64,000 bases of DNA, taken from contig NC_018942.1 of assembly GCF_000304475.1 (NCBI RefSeq), positions 1,178,001 to 1,242,000 of the forward strand, written 5' to 3'. Positions 47,188 to 60,427 of this stretch are shown here, piece after piece. This DNA is from Kazachstania africana CBS 2517. Lineage: Eukaryota > Ascomycota > Saccharomycetes > Saccharomycetales > Saccharomycetaceae. Numbering within the stretch: position 1 is the stretch's first letter; each line of letters opens with the position of its first letter. Below the pieces are notes generated by a model. It had not been told where the DNA came from and ran no database searches. It was given only the letters and a program-made list of their open reading frames with translations. The translations under genes were made by a program, and so were the position numbers.

Positions 47188-48861
47188 CTATGTCGTGGTG
47201 GTCTCTGGGAATGCCTTCATTTCTTCACCATCGTCATCTTCTTCATCATCATCGTCGTCATCGTCATCGTCGTCATCGTCATCATCATCATCATCTAGAA
47301 CGTCGCTGACTGTTTTGTCGCCTTCCTCTTCCTCTTCCTCGTCTTCATCATCATCGGGTATTTCTTCTTCATTATCCTTGGGATATCCTCCTAATTTTAT
47401 TACAATCTTGTCTATAATTTCATTCTTGTCCATCATACCACCTAGACCAATATCACCATTGACTCCGATAACTTTTTCTGATGGCTTGAAAACCGTTATC
47501 CAGGGCATTTCCTCTTCTATTATTTTCAATTGTTTCTTTGTCATTATAGAATTATAAGTTGACGATACCATAGAAGGTGCAAGGAAAATAGGAAACATAG
47601 GGTTCCATGCCCTGATGACACTTGTCAGTAAATTATCACAAAGACCCAACGTGATCTTAGACAATGTATTGGCTGTTAGCGGAGCTACCACCAATATATC
47701 TGCCCACCTACGTAATTCAATATGCAATACAGGATCTGTTCTGTTGTGCCACGTATCCCATTCATCTTGGTCTGTCCAAACTCTAATATGTGATGGAAAT
47801 TCAATGGGAGTTACAGGGGACTGAAGTTCAATAGTACCATTCACTCTCGTTTGTGTCGATGATGCCGCTGAAATCAATGAGATGTCGGAATTTATTCTAC
47901 TTAGATTCACTTCAGCTAGATTGCCGCTACTATTATTACTGTTGATATTTATGAGATTAGTGTTATTAGCAATCTTTTTTAGGTATCTCTTAGCAAAAAA
48001 TTGTGTCGCTGACTGTGTTAAAATCACTTGAATGGAAATTTTATCCTTACCATAAATTTCTTCCAATTTTTTAATCATTATCCTGATCTTGAATACAGAC
48101 ATAGAACCTGTAGCACCGAATAAAACGTGTAGTTTACCATCATCCTGTGGCAATCTAGGATCAATATTTTTTACATTTTCCCTTCTTGGAATATTTGGAG
48201 CAACAGTGTTCGAAGTTGAAATTCCCTCTAAGACAGATTCCAACGTGTTGATATTTTCACCAGTACCAACTGACCCACTAGAAGTACCGTTGCTACTATA
48301 TGTCCCACTGTTTGAGCGAGATCTTGTCTTACCAGCTACGAAAAAAGGTTTTGAAGGCTCATCTAATTGAATATGCTTGAAATCCTTGGCAAGCTTGGAA
48401 TCTACACTATCAGACTTTGGTGATAGTATAGACGTTGGAGTAGACATATTGGAAAAAGCTGAAGCCTCCAACTCTGATGCCAACTTCGTGTTGATATCCC
48501 TTAGTTGAGTGGCTTCTTTATTTTCAATTTCGAAAGTTGATTGTGCTGCAATTTTGACCTTTGGGTCATCAAAAGTTACCATTGGAGTCTTTTTCATTAC
48601 CGAAGATGTGGAGTTAGTTACCACAGCGCCTGAGGTACCAGATGCGTTCATGATGGACTTTGTCTGTGATCCAGTAGGACTCGTAGATGTTCTTAATATA
48701 GGTGAGTTCGCTAATGAAGATTGAACAAAAGAACTGACACAGTCCAACGGAGATGTATTTCTGGTCATCATGGGATCTTCGGAAGTACGCTCTCTTTGTG
48801 ATAAGGGAACGAAGTTCGGTGATACAATAACTGGCTTCTTTTCTTTTAAAGGATCTATCAT
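47188..48861 (-). CDS. SIS2/VHS3: Sis2/Vhs3 halotolerance flavoprotein (Ppz1 inhibitor, PPCDC subunit)
   Basis: 557 residues (Sis2 562, Vhs3 674). A Ser/Thr-rich N-terminal half is followed by the HFCD flavoprotein domain from LHVLFGATGSMSVFKIRIM, with ELRRWADILVVAPLTANTL, ITLGLCDNLLTSVIRAWNP and FLAPSMVSSTYNSIMTKKQL, the phosphopantothenoylcysteine decarboxylase fold. The tail ends in a run of about 17 Asp and further Asp/Glu (encoded near 47220-47300), typical for this family. It inhibits phosphatase Ppz1 and forms the coenzyme A decarboxylase with Cab3. Length and DRE2 adjacency favour SIS2, while the YOR block favours VHS3. Confidence 0.95.
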   Translation of the reverse strand: MIDPLKEKKPVIVSPNFVPLSQRERTSEDPMMTRNTSPLDCVSSFVQSSLANSPILRTSTSPTGSQTKSIMNASGTSGAVVTNSTSSVMKKTPMVTFDDPKVKIAAQSTFEIENKEATQLRDINTKLASELEASAFSNMSTPTSILSPKSDSVDSKLAKDFKHIQLDEPSKPFFVAGKTRSRSNSGTYSSNGTSSGSVGTGENINTLESVLEGISTSNTVAPNIPRRENVKNIDPRLPQDDGKLHVLFGATGSMSVFKIRIMIKKLEEIYGKDKISIQVILTQSATQFFAKRYLKKIANNTNLININSNNSSGNLAEVNLSRINSDISLISAASSTQTRVNGTIELQSPVTPIEFPSHIRVWTDQDEWDTWHNRTDPVLHIELRRWADILVVAPLTANTLSKITLGLCDNLLTSVIRAWNPMFPIFLAPSMVSSTYNSIMTKKQLKIIEEEMPWITVFKPSEKVIGVNGDIGLGGMMDKNEIIDKIVIKLGGYPKDNEEEIPDDDEDEEEEEEGDKTVSDVLDDDDDDDDDDDDDDDDDEEDDDGEEMKAFPETTTT

Positions 48862-49421
48862 ATTATGTAATTCAATTTGAATAATGATATTAGGTAAGAT
48901 ATCAAAGTTGGCGCTTGTATTCGACGAAAAATCTTGAATAAAGTTATAAGGAGAGAATGGGGAATTGTAGACTGACTAATTCAAAAGTAAATTAAATCTC
49001 ACTTCTTGACACACACACACACACACACACACTCGCTCACGTTTCTCAAGCTACAAAAACTAATAAAGACACCAACAGGAACAAGAAATACAGGAAATGC
49101 TAAGCTTCAGCTTAAAGATCATTAAATTAAAATGCGATACTGGATAGTCTTACAAATCCTGGGTATGGCGAGAGTCGCGATGATCTCTCCTCCAAACTCA
49201 CAGAATCGTGAACTCACTCTCGAGGAATGAAAATTTTGCGAACCTTCCGAGAAAAATTTTCAGTGCGTCTGTTGAAAATGATGTGATTGTGAATATCGAA
49301 CGAATATAGTGTGAATTTCTTGTAAAACGAATATTATATGACGTGTGTATATGAGAGATACTTGGTATGTAGTGAGGAGTGGGACAACTTTAAATGTTGG
49401 CTACCCCACGCTTGCAGTTGT
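48862..49421. other. Intergenic, SIS2 promoter and ASE1 3' end
   Basis: About 560 bp containing an (AC)12 microsatellite at 49009-49032 and short T/A-rich motifs. The left part is the SIS2/VHS3 upstream region. No gene is recognised. Confidence 0.5.
49009..49032. repeat. (AC)12 microsatellite
   Basis: Twelve uninterrupted AC units about 150 bp upstream of the SIS2/VHS3 start. Confidence 0.95.
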
Positions 49422-52160
49422 CTATGAGTTTATTTCGACAATCAGGCTATTTTCTGGCTGCATCGGTTCTGTCGCTGCTGAATCTTGTTCTCCTTGTAAT
49501 GGCGGAGGTAGGATGTTCATGGGGAGTGAGGAATAGTTTTCTTGCTCTTGAGTGGGCATTGAGACATCTTCTTCAAATATACTCGTGTCGTCAAATGGGT
49601 TGTCTAGATCTCTCTGCTGTATATTCAATCTGAACTTACCGTCCGGCGACATCGATAATTTGTAAATGCTGTGGTCTGGCTCTTTGTAGGGGCTACTGAG
49701 TCGACCATCATATGCGTTTTCTTTATCAACTATGGCAGCGTCCTTGCTCTCGTTAGTTTGAGAATGTTGTTGCGTTGTGGACGTCTTATTGATCTGAGAC
49801 AGTTTTGGTATCTGACTCTTGTGCATTGTGTTGTTCCTTTCACGATTTAATTTATTCATGTCAACTGGAAATAACTTTTTTGGTCGTATATCATTAAATT
49901 TCATGTCTGCTAAGGCCAAAGTAGGTGACATCGTCGAGCTAGTGATCTCTGAATATGACTTCATTAAAGTTGGCTTCCTTATCCTCGTGGCATTATTGAG
50001 ATTCATGGATTTCCTCTCTTGTACAGTGGAAAACTGTACAAAATTGTCATTATTGCTTCTTGATGGACTTAAAGAACGCGATATTTTTTCTTTTCTTACC
50101 ATGCTATCACTTTTATGTCTAATTGGGGTTTTATGAACAGTTCTTGACATCAATTCAGCTGTACTGTAGGTCTTTGATCTCATAGTTGTTGTTTTTGGGA
50201 TTGTTGCATGCTTTCTTGAATGATTATCATTTACCCTGGTAGAATTGACAACAGGCCTCGTCCTACCAAAATTTAAAACGCTTTTTGGATACCTACTCAT
50301 AAATTCCTCTTCTTCTTTTAAGATAATATCTTGGAGTTTTTCACCATTAAAGGAGAATGGTTTGTGGAAAAAATCTTCAGCTTCAACTAATTTGACCTTG
50401 AGCTCCTTGATGACTTTGGGGAAATGTCTCTTTAGCCTTCTTCTAGTATTTTCCTCTTTTAATAGTATTTTATGAGAGTTTCTTGCAAGTAACCTTGATG
50501 AATCTTTACTACTATTTTCTAAGAATATTTTATCCTTCTGTAATGATTGGAATTCTTTGATCAAGTTAAGAACGGGCTCATATATTTTCAGTTGTTCGTT
50601 CAAGTTTTTTATTTCAACTTCACAAACTTCCAGTAAATTTTCATCATCCTGTAATCCTTGAGAAGTTTCCTTCATATTTTTGAACTTACCTATGAAATTT
50701 GCTCTGTCCTCGTTTGGAATTTGTAAAGTGTCCCATAATTCGTTAATCTTTTCCCAGGATTCAGTTATTAAATCCTTAATCAATTCCTTCTTCATGGTCT
50801 GTAGCCTTTGAAACTCAATCTTGAAGTTATCTATGACATCAAGAGAAAGATTGTTGTTCTTATTTAAAAAGAAACTGGTATATTCTTCAGGTACTTTCAA
50901 TTTACACCATAATTCTCTACAATTATCTAAAAGCAATTTTTTTTCCTCGAATCGTTGTGATTTGACAATTTCATATTGTTTTTTAATGAATTTAAACTTG
51001 TTTAAGAGGTCGTCATTCAATGGCACATATTCATTTTCAGAAGCTTTCTCAATTCTAGAATATTTGGTGAGTAATTCAATCTCATCCTTGTTCAAATTAT
51101 CAGTTGCGTTAAGACGTAATTCATGTAACAAAGTTTCAATATTCTTGATCAATTTTTTAACTTCACAAAACCTAAAATCATATTCAGTTCCATAATATTT
51201 CGTTAGCTCTGCTAATCTTTCATTTCTCTTTGGTGTTAGATGCTTGAATTGGTCACTATAGAGAAAAAGTTTCTTATTTGATCCAATAAAGTTGGAAATT
51301 TGACTGATTTCATTGGTCTCATTCAAACTTTTCAAACAAGCTTGAATTACATAGAGTTTGGGGATATTATTAATAAATTGTACATCTTCTTCTGCCATTG
51401 ATTCTATGGTACCCACAGAATTTATTATGATCTGTAAATTCAATGCGTTATTTAAGAAACTGATTAATTTTGGAATATAGGCATTGAATATGAAAATTTT
51501 TGCTGATTCTAATAAGGACTTTTTATTCAGTAGAGATAAGGGCTTCTTCGGAGATTGTGGTACGGTCTTTCTGGTTTCGAATAAGATGGAATTTCTAATG
51601 TATAAATCAGGTATTGTCCTTATACCATTTGGATCATTTAAGTTTTCTAAAATCTTATTCAATATTTCTTGTTCCATATCATTACTAGTCGATAGATTTT
51701 CCATTTCCGTTTGTGCATCTTGGTAAAAATTGTTTATTGATTCAGACAACGTGCTGAAAATAGCTTCCTCTTTCTTTTGTATGTCTAAGTTGGAGTACCC
51801 AATTTTTTGATAAAAAACGTGCAGGTCACCTAATAGTTTTTCCAATTGTTTGGATATCACATTAAATTTGTCACTGTAGGGAGAAGAACTATTGCTGGTT
51901 GTGTTGAATATTGTCTTTTGTGACTGATTTGGATATGGTCCGTCAAAAGTGGATGGTCTAATTGGAGAACTTAAATCGTTGATTTTGACAGGCGTCAATG
52001 TCAGGAAATCTTTTGAAGTGCTAATGGGAAATATGGTACCAGATGTGGTAGCTGGGGTTGCAGTAATCACGGGAGAATTTGTGGTATTCGTTGCACTCTC
52101 TGTTGAGGATGTTATGGACTCAGTGGCCAGAGATGAGGGATGATCTGTTACTGAATTCAT
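49422..52160 (-). CDS. ASE1: Ase1 microtubule bundling protein (MAP65/PRC1 family)
   Basis: 912 residues; S. cerevisiae Ase1 has 885. A Ser/Thr-rich leader is followed by a long helical rod (about 80-620) with LEKLLGDLHVFYQKIGYS and the MAP65 microtubule-binding signatures ESWEKINELWDTLQIPNEDR, EEFMSRYPKSVLNFGRTRPV and NTRRRLKRHFPKVIKELK. The basic C-terminal third contains SP/TP sites (RSLSPSRSN, SPYKEPDH), as expected for Cdk1 control of the spindle-midzone role. Ase1 cross-links antiparallel microtubules in anaphase. The position near SIS2/VHS3 matches YOR058C with intervening genes lost. It is the last gene of the YOR-type block. Confidence 0.93.
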   Translation of the reverse strand: MNSVTDHPSSLATESITSSTESATNTTNSPVITATPATTSGTIFPISTSKDFLTLTPVKINDLSSPIRPSTFDGPYPNQSQKTIFNTTSNSSSPYSDKFNVISKQLEKLLGDLHVFYQKIGYSNLDIQKKEEAIFSTLSESINNFYQDAQTEMENLSTSNDMEQEILNKILENLNDPNGIRTIPDLYIRNSILFETRKTVPQSPKKPLSLLNKKSLLESAKIFIFNAYIPKLISFLNNALNLQIIINSVGTIESMAEEDVQFINNIPKLYVIQACLKSLNETNEISQISNFIGSNKKLFLYSDQFKHLTPKRNERLAELTKYYGTEYDFRFCEVKKLIKNIETLLHELRLNATDNLNKDEIELLTKYSRIEKASENEYVPLNDDLLNKFKFIKKQYEIVKSQRFEEKKLLLDNCRELWCKLKVPEEYTSFFLNKNNNLSLDVIDNFKIEFQRLQTMKKELIKDLITESWEKINELWDTLQIPNEDRANFIGKFKNMKETSQGLQDDENLLEVCEVEIKNLNEQLKIYEPVLNLIKEFQSLQKDKIFLENSSKDSSRLLARNSHKILLKEENTRRRLKRHFPKVIKELKVKLVEAEDFFHKPFSFNGEKLQDIILKEEEEFMSRYPKSVLNFGRTRPVVNSTRVNDNHSRKHATIPKTTTMRSKTYSTAELMSRTVHKTPIRHKSDSMVRKEKISRSLSPSRSNNDNFVQFSTVQERKSMNLNNATRIRKPTLMKSYSEITSSTMSPTLALADMKFNDIRPKKLFPVDMNKLNRERNNTMHKSQIPKLSQINKTSTTQQHSQTNESKDAAIVDKENAYDGRLSSPYKEPDHSIYKLSMSPDGKFRLNIQQRDLDNPFDDTSIFEEDVSMPTQEQENYSSLPMNILPPPLQGEQDSAATEPMQPENSLIVEINS

Positions 52161-53638
52161 AGTGGTCCCAAAAAGAAGTGGTCAAAACAAAAAAAAAAGA
52201 TAACAAACAAGCTTTTTTCTCCTAGGAATACGTCGGTATTTTGTGTTGGACTCTTGTATTTGTTTCTCAAATATATGGATAGCTTGTGGTCTATGTTTAT
52301 AGCAATTGATCATGTTTCAAAGCATCTAATTTCAATGTTCCTCAAATTAGTGAGAACGAACCGGTTCTTGCTGTTTACATGTTTCCGAATGCGGTAATTT
52401 GACACTATTACCCTGAAAAATCATCAGAGAGTGGCATGCCCGGAAAATTAGGGCACGATACGTTGTGCTGCTGGTCGGAAATTTTCATCTCGCCCAAGCC
52501 CTGAAAAGGCTATGACACGGCAACGTTGAGAAAAACCCTAATATAATATTTCCATTTGGAATGGGTATTGCCACAAAAGCACATTTGGGCGGCTAATATG
52601 AAGTTGTTTTGTAATCGCAGGTTATTCCTTCTCTGATTTCAATAGGATGCGTTTCTCGTCACGTGATAATTGCACGATAGGATATTTGTAATGTTACCCC
52701 ATTGGAATAAGCACTATTCGCATCACACATAAAGCGATGGACCAATATCAAGAGTAGTATTGTGGGGGCAGATTTATTGATAATCTTATTGGCATTTGTA
52801 GCCTTGAATATATTAATTGTGTATAGGAAATTGTTATGGCGCCTTTATTTTCGGGCTTCCCATAGGAAGCATGCCATGGGATTTGCAGCCAGAGCTATAC
52901 TAAAACGTGACAAATAAATAGGTCAATATTACGGCCAGGTGTTGGCTTTTTCTTTTGTCAAGGAACGTCAGACCGCATAATAGATCTGTAATGTCATTTT
53001 TCTAGTTTTATGACTTCATGTTTCCGTAATAATTTAGACAGAGAGATCTGTTTTGGGTGGTATTGGCTTCGAAATTACTGGTCGTATCGCTAAGTCACAG
53101 AATAGACTCTCCGATATTCCATTCTGGCTTGTATCAACGTGGGGTAAATATATAAAAAGTTCTCTTGGATAAACAAGAGTGAAGTGGCCTTTTAGCTGAC
53201 TAACGTTTACGTTGGATTCACCGGTTCAAGCGGCTACTACATCATGCCATATTGTTCGTCCCCAGCCAAACTGTGTCAGTTCGCACTCACTGAAGAGTCC
53301 ACAGAGACCCATTCACAGGATCTTCCTACAGCATACAGACAAATGCCATGCAACTTGGTGGGTTAATCAATTGGAAGACCAGCTATAAGATAGAGACTTA
53401 TTATGTAGAATCAGAAAGTTTGGTTTTAAAAAATCACGTGACGAAGAACTTTACAACTTACCCGCAATTTACACTCGAAATTCTGGAAAATTTTTCCTCC
53501 AAAATTATCGTCATTTTGGAAAATTTTTCCTTGCACAGCAGAGACAAAAGTCAAGTTATAGTGTTGAGATATATTAATTGATACAGGAGATAGAAATCTT
53601 TTTATCTTGAAGAATAGATCAATAACACATAGTCAGAG
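52161..53638. other. Long intergenic region at a synteny breakpoint
   Basis: About 1.5 kb between ASE1 and SUI2, whose S. cerevisiae relatives lie on different chromosomes. No gene is seen. The longest frame (53348-53581, 77 codons) is unrecognisable. TCACGTGA occurs at 52660-52667 and TCACGTGAC at 53434-53442. The SUI2 promoter occupies the right end and ASE1's the left. Confidence 0.5.
53485..53530. promoter_or_regulatory. Paired RRPE-like sites upstream of SUI2
   Basis: The same 13-mer GGAAAATTTTTCC occurs at 53485-53497 and again at 53518-53530, 33 bp apart. The core GAAAATTTTTC resembles the ribosomal RNA processing element bound by Stb3. It lies 110-155 bp before the SUI2 start, consistent with control of a translation factor. 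Confidence 0.5.
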
Positions 53639-54550
53639 ATGTCCATCAACCATTGTAGGTTTTACGAAAACAAGTATCCAGAAGTTGACGATGTCGTCAT
53701 GGTCAATGTTCAACAAATCGCCGAAATGGGTGCTTACGTCAAATTATTAGAATATGACAATATTGAAGGTATGATTCTACTGAGTGAATTATCTCGTAGA
53801 CGTATAAGATCTATCCAAAAATTGATCCGTGTTGGTAAGAATGATGTCGTTGTCGTCTTACGTGTTGATAAAGAAAAAGGTTACATTGATTTATCAAAAC
53901 GTCGTGTATCTTCAGAAGATATAATTAAATGTGAAGAAAAATATCAAAAATCTAAAACTGTTCATTCCATCTTGAGATACTGTGCTGAGAAATTCCAAAT
54001 TCCATTAGAAGATTTATATAAATCAATTGCATGGCCATTAAGTCGAAAATTCGGACATGCTTATGAAGCTTTCAAATTATCTATTATTGACGAAACCGTT
54101 TGGGAAGGTATCGAACCACCATCTCAGGAAATATTGTCAGAATTGAAAACTTACATTTCAAAGAGATTAACTCCACAAGCTGTCAAAATTAGAGCCGATG
54201 TTGAGGTTTCTTGTTTCAGTTACGAAGGTATCGATGCCATTAAAGAGGCTTTGAAGTCAGCTGAAGCCATCTCTACCGAACAAATGCAAATTAAAGTTAA
54301 ATTAGTCGCTGCTCCTTTATATGTCATTACCACCCAAGCTTTAGACAAAGCTCAAGGTATTGAACTATTAGAAACTGCAATTACAAAAATTAATGAAGTC
54401 ATTACTAAATATGGTGGTGTTTGTAACATTACTATGCCACCAAAGGCTGTCACCGCCACTGAAGATGCTGAATTACAAGCTCTATTGGAATCTAAGGAAT
54501 TAGACAACAGATCCGATTCTGAAGATGAAGATGACTCTGATTATGAATAA
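53639..54550 (+). CDS. SUI2: Translation initiation factor eIF2 alpha
   Basis: 303 residues; S. cerevisiae Sui2 has 304. The N-terminal S1-type OB fold (about 15-85) contains ILLSELSRRRIRSIQKLIRV, in which Ser52 (Ser51 without Met) is the Gcn2 phosphorylation site. A helical domain follows, then an alpha/beta domain with KIRADVEVSCFSYEGIDAIK. The acidic tail ends SEDEDDSDYE, a CK2-type phosphorylation tail. It carries initiator tRNA as part of eIF2. Codon choice looks strongly biased. In S. cerevisiae it is YJR007W, two genes from TDH2; here MHO1 (YJR008W) is absent and TDH follows directly, converging. Confidence 0.98.
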   Translation: MSINHCRFYENKYPEVDDVVMVNVQQIAEMGAYVKLLEYDNIEGMILLSELSRRRIRSIQKLIRVGKNDVVVVLRVDKEKGYIDLSKRRVSSEDIIKCEEKYQKSKTVHSILRYCAEKFQIPLEDLYKSIAWPLSRKFGHAYEAFKLSIIDETVWEGIEPPSQEILSELKTYISKRLTPQAVKIRADVEVSCFSYEGIDAIKEALKSAEAISTEQMQIKVKLVAAPLYVITTQALDKAQGIELLETAITKINEVITKYGGVCNITMPPKAVTATEDAELQALLESKELDNRSDSEDEDDSDYE

Positions 54551-54911
54551 TTAGATTAATCTTTGTTTCTTCTATTCGTATCTATCCCCCATCACATTGT
54601 CATACTACTTACTCAAGATAAAACATATATATCACACATATATTACCTATAATTGATTTTTTGAAAAAAAAATAACTGTATAATGAAATTGCAATTCTTT
54701 GTTACTTTACTCTTTCGCTTTAATTTTTATAACATTTCTGGACCAAACTATATAGATAAGAAAGAAAAATGTCATTCAAATAAACGTTATAGTTCTCTTA
54801 TTTGATCAATTGTATAAAATCATTTATATAGAACTAAGTCATCATTGTAAATCTATATCATAGAAACATAAAAATAAATTAAAATACTGGAAACTAGTAA
54901 TTTAAATTAAT
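54551..54911. other. Convergent 3' regions of SUI2 and TDH
   Basis: About 360 AT-rich bases between two stop codons of highly expressed convergent genes. It holds both 3' UTRs and terminators; no other feature is seen. Confidence 0.5.
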
Positions 54912-58847
<3,936 letters not shown>

Positions 58848-58978
58848 TAAATTTAATTTATGTGATTGAAATTTATTCTTTTCATAATTACAGTAAAATT
58901 ATATAAGTACATGATGTGTATATTATAGAACATTTGAAACAATATACTATTTGCAAGAATTAAGTATAAAATATCTTT

Positions 58979-60217
58979 CTAAAAAATTTCAACTTGTTTG
59001 ATATATTCAATAAATCTTGAGGCCTTTTTTTCAGAATCTAAAAACCTATTCGAGACAGCTACTCTTAAATTTAATAGATAGTCGTTGGTCTTTTCGTTGT
59101 TGCGTCTACTTTCAACACTTGCTCTCCTCTTTCTTGAAGATAGGATATCAAAAATATCGTCCTCTTCCCCCATCATGTTATTGCTATTTGTATTTAATGG
59201 AATAATGTCATAGCTGTACTTAAATCTTGGTGCCCTTAAATTTGGAGTAGTTAGCTCATCAAATATAGCATCAAAATAATTAGATTGTTCATTTTCTAAA
59301 GATGCCCTGTGAGTATAATGATACGCTTCATCTATAAAGGAACGCAACGATTTGCTCAATTTAAGCTCATTAACTTCACTAGGAACAGTTAGTATAATTT
59401 CTTCATTTAATATTAGAGGAGCTTTCTTGATGGCAGCTTCTTTTTTAGTCTCTTCAACCTTCTCTTTGCTGATTTCTTGAGTTTCCATTGCCTGCCGTGG
59501 TTTTACCTTGATATTAGATAAGTCTAATGATTCAGAGTTACGAATATATTCGGTAATACCCAGTAAGTTTTCGTTGTCAATACGTCCAAGGTAAGCCAAG
59601 ACATCACCTTTCAATAGTCTACCATTTAATCCCGTAGCTTCGATATTGTTAAACGCATCTTCTTTTGATAAATTATTCTCAGCTAAAAGCAATGAAACAG
59701 AAGGTAATAGAGTCTGATTTGGGTTTGCGGTGTGCAATTTAACAGCACTTCGTTTTGCACCTTTGGTAGGTGTTGCTTGTGGAGAAGATTTAGCTTGAAG
59801 TTCATCCTTTTTTCCTGATGAAGCATGAGCCTTCTCCCTCTTGTCTTGTGCTATTTCAGGAATCTCAAGGGTGGATAAATCATCATTTGGTTCTGCAATA
59901 AATGCAATGGTTTCACCAACTGAGATATCTTTGGACCCATCCTTGCGCAGAATCTTCGCTAACTTACCATCATCTTGAGCCTCGACATCAATTTGAGCTT
60001 TATCTGTTTCTACTTCTAAAAGAACATCCCCAGCAGAGAAGGTATTACCTACTTCGACTTTCCATGAGACTATACCGCCCTTTTCCATTGTAGGGGACAT
60101 GGCAGGCATCAAAAATGGTTGAATATCCCACACTTTAGCACTATTATGAAGACATCTTGCGGAGTTCCTCTTAAGAACTAGCCGTGCGGCTGTTCTCACT
60201 AGATTTATCCCCAACAT
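58979..60217 (-). CDS. PDX1: Pyruvate dehydrogenase complex protein X (E3-binding protein)
   Basis: 412 residues from the ATG at 60217; S. cerevisiae has 410. The open frame extends three codons to a GTG, which I do not use. A basic mitochondrial presequence (about 1-30) precedes the lipoyl domain, FLMPAMSPTMEKGGIVSWKV with the lipoylated Lys73 in VETDKAQIDVEA. A linker and peripheral-subunit-binding-like segment (about 165-210, GLNGRLLKGDVLAYLGRI) follow. The rest lacks an acyltransferase catalytic core. Pdx1 anchors E3 (Lpd1) to the E2 core in the matrix. MET3-PDX1 tails converge with about 130 bp between them; XKS1 follows as in YGR193C-YGR194C. Confidence 0.95.
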   Translation of the reverse strand: MLGINLVRTAARLVLKRNSARCLHNSAKVWDIQPFLMPAMSPTMEKGGIVSWKVEVGNTFSAGDVLLEVETDKAQIDVEAQDDGKLAKILRKDGSKDISVGETIAFIAEPNDDLSTLEIPEIAQDKREKAHASSGKKDELQAKSSPQATPTKGAKRSAVKLHTANPNQTLLPSVSLLLAENNLSKEDAFNNIEATGLNGRLLKGDVLAYLGRIDNENLLGITEYIRNSESLDLSNIKVKPRQAMETQEISKEKVEETKKEAAIKKAPLILNEEIILTVPSEVNELKLSKSLRSFIDEAYHYTHRASLENEQSNYFDAIFDELTTPNLRAPRFKYSYDIIPLNTNSNNMMGEEDDIFDILSSRKRRASVESRRNNEKTNDYLLNLRVAVSNRFLDSEKKASRFIEYIKQVEIF

Positions 60218-60427
60218 AATTCTCACTGGATTAACAAGATTAATTCAGACTAATCCGGGAATATATAATCAACTTCAGAGTACTTGAGTTTTTACGAAGT
60301 GCTGCTGTTGAGCCCCTTCGCTTTTGACATTTGCCTTTAAGTTCTTTTTTTTTTTTAATGGCTCGAGAAATCAAGATATTCCTATGGATTATATAAAGTC
60401 AATAGAAATGGTTATATATATATAAAT

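Noticed and set aside
53434..53530. Centromere (CDEI TCACGTG followed by AT-rich DNA)
   Set aside because: No CDEIII with a TTCCGAA core at the right distance. The AT-rich stretch has RRPE-like repeats and lies in the SUI2 promoter. A TTCCGAA near 34692 also lacks a CDEI partner.
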